Of a stretch of DNA of 64,000 bases, positions 34,980-43,752 are shown one piece after another. The stretch spans positions 694 to 64,693 of the forward strand of contig MESL01000029.1 in NCBI GenBank assembly GCA_001770955.1, written 5' to 3'. Each line of letters starts with the position of its first letter. The stretch's first letter is position 1. Under the pieces are notes generated by a model, which saw only the letters and a program-made list of their open reading frames with translations, made no database searches and had not been told where the DNA came from. The DNA comes from Burkholderiales bacterium RIFCSPLOWO2_12_FULL_65_40 (GTDB lineage Bacteria > Pseudomonadota > Gammaproteobacteria > Burkholderiales > Burkholderiaceae_C). A program made the position numbers and the translations under genes.

Positions 34980-36071
34980 ATGAGCGCTCACATTGACCCC
35001 CCGCGCCATGCAGTGGCCGGTGCCGCACTGGCCCTGGCCGAGGCGGCTTTGCAGCGCCAGAGCAGTTTGCTGGGCGCAGAACGACAGCCCGCAACACAGG
35101 CCGGCGGACAAGGACACGCCACACCCGGGGCGGCAGGCTTGCCACCCCCCGTGGTATCCGACCGCGTCAGTCTCTCGCCCCAGGCTGTGCACGCCCTCGG
35201 AGCGCAGGCGATAGCGGAAGAAAACGCAGCAGAGGGTGCCACTGCGCGCCCCGCCGTCAGCCTGCGGAACGACGCTGCACCCCGCCAGGCACCGCCACCG
35301 CCGCTCCCCCTGCCCACAGGAGCGGTTGCGCAGGGCTCGCCACTGCAGCCCACGGCCGCCTGGCCGGCCACCGGTGTCAGCCCTCCCGTACAGGCACTGA
35401 TCAGCGCCCTGGTCCAGCAAACAACTCACGGCGGACATCCGCAGCGAGTGGTCAGCGTACAGCACTGGCCCGCCGAACTGGTGCGACAGCTTGATGGGGC
35501 AGCCGATCCCCAAAGCGACTCTCCAGGCGTCACGCTGCCCCTGTTGCAGACCTGGCTGGTGCGTCAGGGCAGCATGCAGACCACCGAAGGAGCCCGCACC
35601 TTCACCCTCACTCTGAAGGCGCCCGTGCCATGGCTGCAACAGCAGCCAGCCCCTGCCGCAGCGCCCCTGCAGGGGGCTGCGCTCTCTCTGGCCTTCGCGG
35701 GACGGCCCCAGGCGTTGCAGGTGGGCGCCTTTGCACTGGTGCTGCAATCGACCGAGACGGCGGCACGCACCAGCGCATTGCTGGTCATGGAGTTTGCCCC
35801 CCTGGCACAGGCCTCTGTCTATGGCCGCGACATGCTGCAGGCCCGGCAAGACCCCTGGCTGCAGATGGCCGTGCTGCAGGCCAGCGGACATCTGCCCCGG
35901 GACGAAGACCTGGCCCGCGACCGCGAAGCCAACCTCTGCCAGACTCCCGGCTGCCCCTACGCCGGGAGGGCCGCCTGTCCGCAGCCGTTCTGCCTGGCGA
36001 TGCGGGTGGTAACGCCCGTCGCCGCAGTCGATGCCCCGGCGGGAACTCCGGACGATCCGCGCAGGCCTTGA
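34980..36071 (+). CDS. unrecognised protein with C-terminal cysteine cluster
   Basis: The 363-residue protein starts MSAHIDPPRHAVAGAALALA at the ATG at 34980; a start at 34935 is also possible. The N-terminal two thirds are low-complexity, rich in Ala, Pro, Gln and Gly, like a flexible linker. The C-terminal third is more structured. It ends with a cluster CQTPGCPYAGRAACPQPFC near residues 327-345, four cysteines that could bind a metal or cofactor. No signal peptide or membrane segment is evident. I do not recognise a family; a distant link to hook-length-control-type proteins was considered but not supported. It is followed by a terminator of the opposite-strand gene. Confidence 0.55.
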   Translation: MSAHIDPPRHAVAGAALALAEAALQRQSSLLGAERQPATQAGGQGHATPGAAGLPPPVVSDRVSLSPQAVHALGAQAIAEENAAEGATARPAVSLRNDAAPRQAPPPPLPLPTGAVAQGSPLQPTAAWPATGVSPPVQALISALVQQTTHGGHPQRVVSVQHWPAELVRQLDGAADPQSDSPGVTLPLLQTWLVRQGSMQTTEGARTFTLTLKAPVPWLQQQPAPAAAPLQGAALSLAFAGRPQALQVGAFALVLQSTETAARTSALLVMEFAPLAQASVYGRDMLQARQDPWLQMAVLQASGHLPRDEDLARDREANLCQTPGCPYAGRAACPQPFCLAMRVVTPVAAVDAPAGTPDDPRRP

Positions 36072-36084
36072 CGCGCCTTCCCTG

Positions 36085-36121
36085 AAAAAAAGCCCCCAGT
36101 GCCGGTCCGGCGCTGGGGGCT
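36085..36121 (-). terminator. intrinsic terminator of glutamate dehydrogenase gene
   Basis: On the minus strand the stem AGCCCCCAGCGCCGG pairs with CCGGCACTGGGGGCT and is followed by seven Ts. It lies between two convergent genes and probably ends the glutamate dehydrogenase transcript. Confidence 0.85.
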
Positions 36122-36174
36122 CCTCTCACTGGAGGCCCGGCCTTGTAAGCCGGACCTCCCACATCAGGCGGACA

Positions 36175-37485
36175 TCATGGATACAGGCCGCGCATTTCAC
36201 GGGCATGCAGGATGCGCTGGCAGGCCACGATGAAGGTGGCCGTGCGCAGGCTCACCTTGTGCTCCTGGGCCACCTGCCAGATGCCGGCGAAGGCCTCCTG
36301 CATGATGCGCACCAGGCGGGCGTTGATCTCGTCCTCGCTCCAGAAGAAGCTGGAGAAGTCCTGCACCCATTCGAAGTAGCTTACGGTCACGCCGCCAGCG
36401 TTGGCGATCACGTCGGGCAACACCAGCACGCCCTTGTCGTGCAGGATGTCATCGGCCTCGGTGGTCGTCGGGCCGTTGGCGCCCTCGATCACCATCTTGG
36501 CCTTGATCTTGCCCGCGTTGTCCTTGGTGATCTGGCCTTCCAGCGCGGCGGGGATCAGGATCTCGCAGTCCACGCCCCAGAAGTCGTCGTTGGCAAGCAC
36601 GTCAGCGCCAGCGAAGCCGCCCACGCCGCCGGTCACCTTCACATGGGCCAGCAGGGCGGGCACGTCCAGGCCGTTGCTGTTGAAGAGGGTGCCGGTATGG
36701 TCCTGCACGGCCACCACCTTGGCGCCGGCGTCAGCGAACAGCTTGGCTGCGGTGCCGCCCACGTTGCCGAAGCCCTGCACGGCCAGGCGGGCGCCCTCGA
36801 TCGGCAGGCCAGTCAGCTTGGCAGCTTCCACGCCCACGGTGTACACACCCCGTCCGGTGGCTTCGACGCGGCCCAGCGAGCCGCCCAGGTCCACCGGCTT
36901 GCCGGTGACCACGCCGGTGGCGGTAGCGCCCACGTTCATGGAGTAGGTGTCCATCATCCAGGCCATGATCTGGCCGTTGGTGTTCACGTCGGGCGCGGGG
37001 ATGTCCTTGGACGGGCCGATGAGCAGGCCGATCTCGCTGGTGTAGCGGCGCGTCAGGCGTTCGAGCTCACCCATCGAGAGCTTCTTGGGATCGACGCGGA
37101 TACCGCCCTTGGCACCGCCGTAGGGCACGTTCACGGCAGCATTCTTCACCGACATCCAGGCCGACAGGGCCATCACTTCCGACAGCGTGACATCCTGATG
37201 GAAGCGCACGCCACCCTTGCCGGGGCCACGGCTCAGGTTGTGCTGCACGCGGTAGCCCTCGAAGTGGGCGATGGTGCCGTTGTCCAGTTCGATGGGCACA
37301 TCCACGATCAGGATGCGCTTGGGGCGCTTGAGCGTCTCTACCCAGCGCGCCAGGCTGCCCAGGTAGGGCGTGACCCGGTCTACCTGCTGCAGGTAGTTGC
37401 CCCAGGGGCCGAGGTGGTTGGCGTCGAGGTACGACGGCAGGGTGTGTGTGGCGGTGCTGCCGGACGTTCCGGTGGGATGCGACAT
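36175..37485 (-). CDS. gdhA: glutamate dehydrogenase (Glu/Leu/Phe/Val family)
   Basis: The enzyme interconverts glutamate and 2-oxoglutarate plus ammonium. The 436-residue protein starts at the ATG at 37485 ([20 protein letters not shown]). The substrate-binding lysine motif is [10 protein letters not shown], and the catalytic lysine lies in [14 protein letters not shown]. The nucleotide-binding Rossmann fold has [19 protein letters not shown]. The length and the sequence [21 protein letters not shown] match the hexameric Glu dehydrogenases of proteobacteria. The upstream 550 bases include a perfect 17-bp palindrome that may be an operator. Confidence 0.93.
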   Translation of the reverse strand: MSHPTGTSGSTATHTLPSYLDANHLGPWGNYLQQVDRVTPYLGSLARWVETLKRPKRILIVDVPIELDNGTIAHFEGYRVQHNLSRGPGKGGVRFHQDVTLSEVMALSAWMSVKNAAVNVPYGGAKGGIRVDPKKLSMGELERLTRRYTSEIGLLIGPSKDIPAPDVNTNGQIMAWMMDTYSMNVGATATGVVTGKPVDLGGSLGRVEATGRGVYTVGVEAAKLTGLPIEGARLAVQGFGNVGGTAAKLFADAGAKVVAVQDHTGTLFNSNGLDVPALLAHVKVTGGVGGFAGADVLANDDFWGVDCEILIPAALEGQITKDNAGKIKAKMVIEGANGPTTTEADDILHDKGVLVLPDVIANAGGVTVSYFEWVQDFSSFFWSEDEINARLVRIMQEAFAGIWQVAQEHKVSLRTATFIVACQRILHAREMRGLYP

Positions 37486-37570
37486 GGCGAAGGTTCCTTG
37501 TGGGATCAGATCAAGCCGCGAAGGATAGGCGCGCGGTTTCGCGCTGTCCAAGGCCGGAGTGTTACGAAAC

Positions 37571-37587
37571 TATGCAGCCGCTGCATA
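37571..37587. promoter_or_regulatory. 17-bp palindrome upstream of gdhA
   Basis: TATGCAGCCGCTGCATA (8+1+8, perfect) lies 86 bases upstream of the gdhA start codon. It looks like a dimeric-repressor or LysR-type binding site. The protein that binds it is unknown. Confidence 0.5.
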
Positions 37588-37882
37588 AGGCACCCATCTT
37601 GCCATCTGATGGCCGGTGTGCACGCTCCGACTCGCGACGCTTGCCCCGGTTTTGTGAACCCGGCCGTCTGAGCGAAGGCCAGACGTGCGAGCTGGAGGGT
37701 GCTATCGACAATCGTGCAATTTCTCACGAAGACGGAACAGTTCGGCGTTGCTCGCAGCATGAATGTTTCAAGATGTTGATTTAATTCAAATCGTGTGCTG
37801 CAACGCGTCAGCAAGATGACAGCCATGCTGCCTGCCGGGGCACAGAAATGGGCCAAAGCTCCACAAAAAAGGGCATGGCACT

Positions 37883-37904
37883 GAGTGCTGTATCCCGTGC
37901 GATT
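37883..37904 (+). repeat. 22-base direct repeat, copy A
   Basis: GAGTGCTGTATCCCGTGC plus GATT matches copy B at 38773-38794 in 18 of 22 positions, in the same orientation, 890 bases apart. The two copies each lie upstream of one of the two AT-rich genes. Confidence 0.5.
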
Positions 37905-38037
37905 GGGTTGACTTCTTGCGCATTTCGTTTCTCATGATTCGCGAGGATTCCGCTTATCGCGGGCGCTTGTTTGGCACACCTGCGGTTGCGGAGCATCCTG
38001 AAAGTTTATCGTCATTTTTATTTTTAAAAAGATCAGC

Positions 38038-38595
38038 ATGAAGACAAAAAAAGTATTTATAAAAATTGCAACTGTATTGCTGGCAGCATTGGATTTGACA
38101 CCACTGGCTTATGCACAATCGCCTATCGCCAAAGACCATTTCCTGGCTGGCTTTTTGTACGGTTGCGAGCATTCAAAGGAATTTCTGACATTCGAGAAAA
38201 AAATATGCAGAAATTCGAGCGATGAAATTTTGCAGCAAAAGAATTGCAAAAAAGGCGATATTACCCTTCCGGCCAACATCAAGGCGGTGGCTGACTTCAA
38301 GTTCCACCAGGAATACTATGAATATATACTGAAATTTGAACCTGGAACGATGATGTTCGGACCGCTTGATGTGAGTGTGTTGACTTTTTCTGTCGGCAAC
38401 TCTAATGGCATCCGCGCTTCACAACTACAGTTTCGAAATGTGAAGACGGCCAAAGAAGCAGCCAACTTGCTTCAAAAAAACTCCCTAAAAATCCAGAAGA
38501 GAGTTAATGAAATGGACGACGAAGTGACTCCAATTCTGCACCAGACAAAAACACGATCAGCGAGAATTACTTTATCTTGCGATCTTTCAAATTAG
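38038..38595 (+). CDS. AT-rich exported protein, unknown function
   Basis: The 185-residue protein starts MKTKKVFIKIATVLLAALDL and has a signal peptide ending near AYAQ, so it is secreted to the periplasm. It is rich in Lys, Phe and Ile and uses A/T-ending codons, unlike its GC-rich neighbours. Cysteines at four positions could form two disulfides. I do not recognise a family. It lies alone in an AT-rich insert, which suggests recent acquisition. Confidence 0.6.
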   Translation: MKTKKVFIKIATVLLAALDLTPLAYAQSPIAKDHFLAGFLYGCEHSKEFLTFEKKICRNSSDEILQQKNCKKGDITLPANIKAVADFKFHQEYYEYILKFEPGTMMFGPLDVSVLTFSVGNSNGIRASQLQFRNVKTAKEAANLLQKNSLKIQKRVNEMDDEVTPILHQTKTRSARITLSCDLSN

Positions 38596-38772
38596 CGTCT
38601 TGTGTTCTGAGTTCGACACTTCCGAACAAAATAGCCACACCCAGGGAATGGCCGTCAATGGCAAGTTTTCGAAATATTGATTCAAACGGCGGTCTCAGGT
38701 AGAGCGCCTCAACATGATTCGTCCTCATGGCTCCTACCCGTTCAACGGGCTTCCATATTGGGGTGAGGGATC

Positions 38773-38794
38773 GAGTGTTGTAGTCCGTGCAATT
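38773..38794 (+). repeat. 22-base direct repeat, copy B
   Basis: GAGTGTTGTAGTCCGTGC plus AATT is the second copy of the 22-base repeat at 37883-37904 (18 of 22 identical). It lies 60 bases upstream of the zinc-ribbon gene start. Confidence 0.5.
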
Positions 38795-38853
38795 TTTTTA
38801 GGTCATAAGCGATCCCGTTTCCATGGTCGGAATATATCTCAAAGGAAAAAATT

Positions 38854-39336
38854 ATGTTTTGTGCTGAATGTGGCCATCAAATCGGGCAAGTGAAGTTCTG
38901 TCCGACCTGCGGATGTCCGACAGAAGACGAAGGTAGGGAGGGGAGAGCACCCCAAGGTCCTGCAGCAGTAATGTCCGCCGTTTTAATGAAAAACTCGCCG
39001 ATAACAGATACAGAAAAGAAAGAGAAAACCTTAACGGCTGTTATCTATGGCCTCTATGCGGCGTCCTTCTTTTTTGGAATTACCGGGATAATTGCGATTA
39101 TGATAAACTACATCAAAAAGAATGATGTAGTTGGCACATATTTAGAAAGCCATTATCAATGGCAGATCGGGACATTTTGGAAAGGTCTTATTAATGTTTT
39201 GTTGGGTTTTGTTATGATTTTTTCGGGCTGGTGGGGAGCCGGGATGTTTCTCATTATTTTCTCCGGGATATTTGTTATTTTTAGGATCGTTAAAGGTTGG
39301 CTGCGATTGAATGACGAAAAACCGATGGACGTATAA
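38854..39336 (+). CDS. zinc-ribbon plus DUF4870 membrane protein
   Basis: The 160-residue protein starts MFCAECGHQIGQVKFCPTCG, a four-cysteine zinc ribbon (C3, C6, C16, C19). The C-terminal half has three membrane helices with NYIKKNDVVGTYLESHYQWQ, the hallmark of DUF4870 proteins. No enzymatic motif is visible. Codon use is AT-rich, as in the preceding gene. DUF4870 proteins are often linked to membrane stress, but their function is unknown. It lies 21 bases before the SulP-type gene, so the two may be co-transcribed. Confidence 0.8.
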   Translation: MFCAECGHQIGQVKFCPTCGCPTEDEGREGRAPQGPAAVMSAVLMKNSPITDTEKKEKTLTAVIYGLYAASFFFGITGIIAIMINYIKKNDVVGTYLESHYQWQIGTFWKGLINVLLGFVMIFSGWWGAGMFLIIFSGIFVIFRIVKGWLRLNDEKPMDV

Positions 39337-39356
39337 AAGACTATTTCCATAGCTTT

Positions 39357-41528
39357 ATGTCAGAAACCCAAGCCCTTCGCGCTCCTCCAGTCCTTAATTT
39401 GCAGATGATTTTCACGGCCCTGGACAGCATGGCCGTCAGTCTGCCGTTTATTCTGGGGAGCACGGTCATTCTGTTTGCGCAGGTGGCTCCCACGGCGATG
39501 GGCGCAGGGTTTTTTGCGGCCTTCATGGGCGTCGCTTGGGTGACGTTATTCACATTCCATAGTGGGCGGCCCATCGCTTACGCCACGCGCTTTCTGGAAG
39601 CAACGACACTGGCCACGCTAGTACTGCAGATGGCAGCCCAACTGCCAAGGTACGGTTTGCAAGACACAGAAAGCATGCGACTGGGCCTGATGTGCGGGCT
39701 GACAGCGATGGCAGGGTTGGTGGTGGGGCTGCTGTGGCTTTTGCGTGCAGAGTGGCTGGCACGGTTCATTCCGGCGCCGGTATACCTTGGTTTTGCGAGC
39801 AGCATTGCCTTGTCCGTCCTGCTTTCCCAATGGAGCAGTTTGGCAAAGCAGATCAGCCAGCCGCAGGTGGGTTTATGGGCCGCGGTAACGGTGATCAGCG
39901 TGGTGGTTTGTGCGCAGGTGGTCGCGCGCTTTCGCCCCCAATGGCCTGCATCGGCCCTTGGCCTGATCGCGGGCATTTTGGTTGGCGCGGTGGGCGCACT
40001 GAGTATGACGCCGCTGCCCAAGCTGGTCCAGTCGCAGTCGTGGCATCTTCCGGTACAGCTCGCTGACTTTACCGGCTTGTGGGGGCCCGACGGGCACCGC
40101 TGGGGCTGGTGGATGGAGCTGATCCAAGGCGCATTGATGCTGGGCGTGCTTGTCTTTCTGAACAACGTGGCTACCAGCGAGCAGATGGCGCAAAAGGACG
40201 ACAGGCGCCTGCTCAAGCCTTCCGACAAAACCTTTCAGGCACTGGCGATCGCCAGCGCGGGCGCCCTGGGATCGCCCGCCATTTCGGGTTCGAACGTCGT
40301 GTCGTTCATGGCGGCACGGTCGCAGCCTCTGAGCCGTTGGACTCTGGGTGCGCTGGCGCTGTCGCTGGCGGGGCTGTACTGCTCCTCGGCCCTGGTGCTG
40401 GTTCCGGTGGCTGCGCTGTCGGGTCTGCTGCTCGTCGAGGCGTGGAAGCTGTGGGACCGCACCAGTGTCCGGCACGCGTGGCTCCTGTTGCGCGGCGATC
40501 CGTTGGAATGGCATCACAAAGAAGATCTGATGCTCATCGCCGGGGTAACGGCCGTATCCCTTCTGGCCAACATGGTGGCAGCGCTGATGGCGGGATTGCT
40601 GTTGGGCCTGTTGCTGCATGCGCACCGTAACACCCAGAAGCCCATACGAAGAACAATGTCCGGCCTGGAGATCAAATCGAACTGCGCACGGACGCCGCCA
40701 GAGCTCGAAGTGCTGGCGCAGCACGGTCACGCCATCCGGGTGCTGCAATTGGATAGCCATCAGTTCTTTGCCTCTGCTGCCTTGCTGCAGGACGGCGTGC
40801 GCCAGTCGTTCACGGATGCCCGTTTTGTGATCCTGGACTGGACGGCAGTGCGGCGAATTGACTCCAGCATTGCCCAGGTGGTGGGCAAACTGCAAGCACA
40901 GTCACTTCACTTGGGAGGTGTGCTGGTGCACGCTGGCACGCAATGGAAAAACAGCAACGTATATGCCTTGCTGTCCATCCATGTGCCTTGCACGAGCATT
41001 GCCCCCGATTTGGACCGGGCACTGGAAACTGCGGAAAACCTCCTTTTGCAAATGCATCTGCCACCGTTTCAACTGGAGGATGCCAATGGTCACTTGCTTT
41101 GGCCCGAGCACCTGAGCGGCGAAGAAAGCCGAACCTTGCAGCGTGCCATGACTTCGCATCAGTTCGATCCAGGCGATTGCATCATGCGTGAGGGTGAAAC
41201 CAGCGATGCACTGTGGTTCATCACACGCGGGCAGGCCAGCGTACAAATCACCACCGGCGATGGAGCGCCGTTGCGCGTCTCGGGCGTGCGCGCCGGGATC
41301 ATCGTGGGGCAAATCGGATTTATCGACCGGAAGAACCGTTCAGCCTCGGTGGTCGCTGAAACCGCCGTCGAGGCCATGCGACTGAACTTCGGATCATTCC
41401 AACGGCTTTCTACCGAGCACCCCGCACTGGTGCAAAAGCTGCTTTCTCAGCTGAGCGTGGATTTGGCAGCAAATCTTCGCGCAGCGAATATTCATGCGCT
41501 GGCGCAGGCGCACAGCATCATGGCCTGA
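39357..41528 (+). CDS. SulP anion permease fused to STAS and cyclic-nucleotide-binding domains
   Basis: The 723-residue protein has a SulP-type membrane domain (about 10-420, with FILGSTVILFAQVAPTAMGA and GSPAISGSNVVSFMAARSQ). A STAS-like domain follows (about 460-560), and then a cNMP-binding domain (about 600-710). SulP transporters carry sulfate, bicarbonate or dicarboxylates. The C-terminal domain has EGETSDALWFITRGQASVQI and the phosphate-binding region VGQIGFIDRKNRSASVVAET. There the usual glutamate is Gln, while the RSA triplet is kept, so cAMP binding may be altered or lost. The domain order suggests allosteric control of transport. The transported ion cannot be told. Confidence 0.87.
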   Translation: MSETQALRAPPVLNLQMIFTALDSMAVSLPFILGSTVILFAQVAPTAMGAGFFAAFMGVAWVTLFTFHSGRPIAYATRFLEATTLATLVLQMAAQLPRYGLQDTESMRLGLMCGLTAMAGLVVGLLWLLRAEWLARFIPAPVYLGFASSIALSVLLSQWSSLAKQISQPQVGLWAAVTVISVVVCAQVVARFRPQWPASALGLIAGILVGAVGALSMTPLPKLVQSQSWHLPVQLADFTGLWGPDGHRWGWWMELIQGALMLGVLVFLNNVATSEQMAQKDDRRLLKPSDKTFQALAIASAGALGSPAISGSNVVSFMAARSQPLSRWTLGALALSLAGLYCSSALVLVPVAALSGLLLVEAWKLWDRTSVRHAWLLLRGDPLEWHHKEDLMLIAGVTAVSLLANMVAALMAGLLLGLLLHAHRNTQKPIRRTMSGLEIKSNCARTPPELEVLAQHGHAIRVLQLDSHQFFASAALLQDGVRQSFTDARFVILDWTAVRRIDSSIAQVVGKLQAQSLHLGGVLVHAGTQWKNSNVYALLSIHVPCTSIAPDLDRALETAENLLLQMHLPPFQLEDANGHLLWPEHLSGEESRTLQRAMTSHQFDPGDCIMREGETSDALWFITRGQASVQITTGDGAPLRVSGVRAGIIVGQIGFIDRKNRSASVVAETAVEAMRLNFGSFQRLSTEHPALVQKLLSQLSVDLAANLRAANIHALAQAHSIMA

Positions 41529-41575
41529 ACGTGAAGGCCCTTGAGGGCGTGCTTCAGCAGTCTGCCCGGCACATC

Positions 41576-42487
41576 TCACTCCACCTTGAAATCTGCCAGC
41601 AGCGGGTCGCCTGGTGGGTAGCGCAGTTCCAGGTTGCGCAGCACCTCGCGCAACACGGTGGCGATCATCAGGTTGCGGTGCGTCTTGGAGTTTGAAGGCA
41701 CGATGGTCCACGGCGCCCAGGGGGTGTGCGTGGCGGACAGCAGCATTTCGTAGGCTTTCTGGTATTGCGCCCACTGCTTGCGCGCATCGATGTCGCTCAT
41801 CGCAAACTTCCAGTGCTTGGTGGGGTCGTCCAGGCGCTCCTGCAGGCGCTGGCGCTGCTCCTCGGCGCCGATGTGGAGCATGAACTTGAGCACGATGGTC
41901 CCGGTCTGGCTGAGCATGCGTTCGAAGTCGTTGATGTGGCCAAAGCGCTGGTGGTGCTGCTCGGGCGTGATCCAGCCGTTGACCACGGGCACCAACACCT
42001 CTTCGTAGTGGCTGCGGTTGAAGATGGTCACCTCGCCCGCCGCAGGCACCTGCTGATGAATACGCCAGAGGTAGTCGTGCGCGCGCTCGGTCTCGGTGGG
42101 GGCCTTCCAGCCCACGGTATGCACACCCAGCGCGCTCATGCGGCCAAACACGCCACGGATGGTGCCGTCCTTGCCCGAGGTGTCGGTGCCCTGCAGAATC
42201 ACCAGAAGCTTGTAGCGCTTGTCCGCATAGAACAGGTTCTGCAACTCGTCGAGTTCCAGCGCCAGCGACTCCACCACGGCCTTGTCCTGGGCCTTGTCAC
42301 CCAGCGAAAAGGGCTTGTCTGAGGGATCGAAGTCTTTGAGCGAGAGGCTCTTGCGGTGCTTCCCGGCTTTGCGGCGCTCGGTTTGCTCTTCAGCGCGGTC
42401 TTCCGCATCGTGGTCGCGCCCGTCGGGCTGCCAACGCGACCAGCGCTGAGAGAGTTCTTTGCTGCTGGACACAAACGGATGGGCCAT
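41576..42487 (-). CDS. polyphosphate kinase 2 (PPK2 family)
   Basis: PPK2 enzymes transfer phosphate between polyphosphate and nucleotides. The 303-residue protein starts at the ATG at 42487 (MAHPFVSSSKELSQRWSRWQ). Its kinase core has the Walker A motif GTDTSGKDGTIR and the Walker B region FNRSHYEEVLVP, as in PPK2. The order and spacing of the motifs match single-domain class PPK2 of roughly 300 residues. It is cytoplasmic. Whether it prefers AMP, ADP or GDP cannot be judged from these motifs. The stop lies 47 bases from the convergent SulP-type gene. Confidence 0.92.
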   Translation of the reverse strand: MAHPFVSSSKELSQRWSRWQPDGRDHDAEDRAEEQTERRKAGKHRKSLSLKDFDPSDKPFSLGDKAQDKAVVESLALELDELQNLFYADKRYKLLVILQGTDTSGKDGTIRGVFGRMSALGVHTVGWKAPTETERAHDYLWRIHQQVPAAGEVTIFNRSHYEEVLVPVVNGWITPEQHHQRFGHINDFERMLSQTGTIVLKFMLHIGAEEQRQRLQERLDDPTKHWKFAMSDIDARKQWAQYQKAYEMLLSATHTPWAPWTIVPSNSKTHRNLMIATVLREVLRNLELRYPPGDPLLADFKVE

Positions 42488-42569
42488 GAAATTCTCCGGT
42501 GGTATTCCCCTCACAGCTTACCGCCAGAAACGGAATTCCAGTGCCCGTTTTCGCGTCATTGAACGCCCC

Positions 42570-43439
42570 TCACTCCTGCCGCAGCAATGCCTGGCGCAAC
42601 AGCCGCGCCGCCCGGTCACGGATCTGCAGGGGACTGTGCCCAGGAAACGGACGCGAGCGGGCCGCGCTGCAGGCGGCCAGAAAGTCGTTGAGGATGGCCG
42701 TGTCATCCACCGTCTCGGATCCGATTTTGTGGAACTCGGGGTGCCACTGCGTGGCCGCGATGTAGCCCCTCCCGCGCCCGGGCCTCCGGCGGATCGCCTC
42801 GGGCACGCCATCGGGGTGACTGTAGGCCTCAATCACAAAGTCCGGCGCCAGCCGCTTGATGCCCTGGTGGTGGATGCTGTTCACGTGCACCCGGGGCTGT
42901 CCCGGGTAAAGCTGCGCCAGGCGGGTGTCGGGCACGATATCGACCTCGTGGAAATGCTGGTCGTACGTGCTGGCGTTGCGGTGCTGCTGCGCGCCGGGGT
43001 GCTGCGTCTCGATGTCCTGGTACAGCGTGCCGCCAAAGGCCACGTTGATCAGTTGCAACCCCCGGCAAACGCCAAATATGGGCTTGCCCGCCTGGGCAAA
43101 GGCTTCGACCACGGCCAGGTCATAAAGGTCGCGCACCCGGTCACCCAGCCACTCCTCGCGCAAGGGCTCCTCACCATAGCTGCCGGGCCAGACGTCGGCA
43201 CCACCATGCATGACCACCCCGTCAAGCCAATCGGCATAGTGCGCCAGCGTCACATCGCCCCGCGCAGTCTCGCCTGTGGGGCAGGGCACCATGACCACCA
43301 TGGCCCCTGCAGACATGATCCAGTGCGCGATGGACTGCTCCACGTATTGCAGTGTTTTGCCGGTGAACAGCGAGCGTGAAGGGTCGGCATGCTGAAAACA
43401 GGCCGACAGACCGATCTTGAGGCGGCGCGGTGCGAACAT
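42570..43439 (-). CDS. class I glutamine amidotransferase, PuuD-like gamma-glutamyl hydrolase
   Basis: The 289-residue protein has the class I glutamine amidotransferase catalytic triad: nucleophile C125 in FGVCRGLQLIN, and His and Glu in TQWHPEFH. The active-site oxyanion region is GVVMHGGADVWPGSYGEEP. These features match the PuuD/gamma-glutamyl-gamma-aminobutyrate hydrolase family of putrescine catabolism, though substrate is not proved. The ATG at 43439 starts MFAPRRLKIGLSACFQ; an upstream start would add an unrelated cysteine-rich stretch. It is divergent from the FecR-type gene. Confidence 0.88.
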   Translation of the reverse strand: MFAPRRLKIGLSACFQHADPSRSLFTGKTLQYVEQSIAHWIMSAGAMVVMVPCPTGETARGDVTLAHYADWLDGVVMHGGADVWPGSYGEEPLREEWLGDRVRDLYDLAVVEAFAQAGKPIFGVCRGLQLINVAFGGTLYQDIETQHPGAQQHRNASTYDQHFHEVDIVPDTRLAQLYPGQPRVHVNSIHHQGIKRLAPDFVIEAYSHPDGVPEAIRRRPGRGRGYIAATQWHPEFHKIGSETVDDTAILNDFLAACSAARSRPFPGHSPLQIRDRAARLLRQALLRQE

Positions 43440-43752
43440 GGGTCTTTTGTAGCACTGCAACGGACCCGGCCTTGTAGGCGCACACCACGACCCGCCACAC
43501 AACAGGGGGTTTCGTGAATTTGTGTTGCTTTTTGCGCCAAACCCCGATCCCGTCAAAGGACACACCGCCGCATAATTTCCGTCACTCCGAATGTGCTGTC
43601 CCGGAAGTGGCTGCATGACATGAAATCGATGGATTCAAGCGCAGGGCAAGGTGCACACCGCCGCCCTGAATTGGATAACGCGATTGCCTGCGCAAGCGAC
43701 TGGCAGGACAGTACCCGGCTCGCACTGCGGCCACCCGCACCGAGGATGCATC
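43440..43752. other. 313-base intergenic region between puuD-like and FecR-type genes
   Basis: The region must carry divergent promoters for both genes. I see a CATAAT hexamer near 43571 and an AT-rich stretch at 43515-43550. No open frame here shows family character. I cannot assign a promoter with confidence. Confidence 0.35.

Larger units (their letters stand above)
37486..38037. other. 552-base intergenic region with palindrome and repeat copy
   Basis: GC content drops toward 38 kb. It contains a perfect palindrome at 37571-37587 and one copy of a 22-base direct repeat at 37883-37904 (second copy at 38773-38794). The rest shows no credible gene: open frames there are short and lack family character. 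Confidence 0.6.

Noticed and set aside
36137-36160. Imperfect hairpin around CCCGGCCTTGTAAGCCGG near gdhA, similar to CCCGGCCTTGTA at 43468
   Set aside because: The shared string is only 12 bases and GC-rich; likely chance.
36031-37671. A 546-codon plus-strand frame opposite gdhA
   Set aside because: Composition is His/Gly/Val-rich shadow coding; glutamate dehydrogenase on the minus strand is certain.
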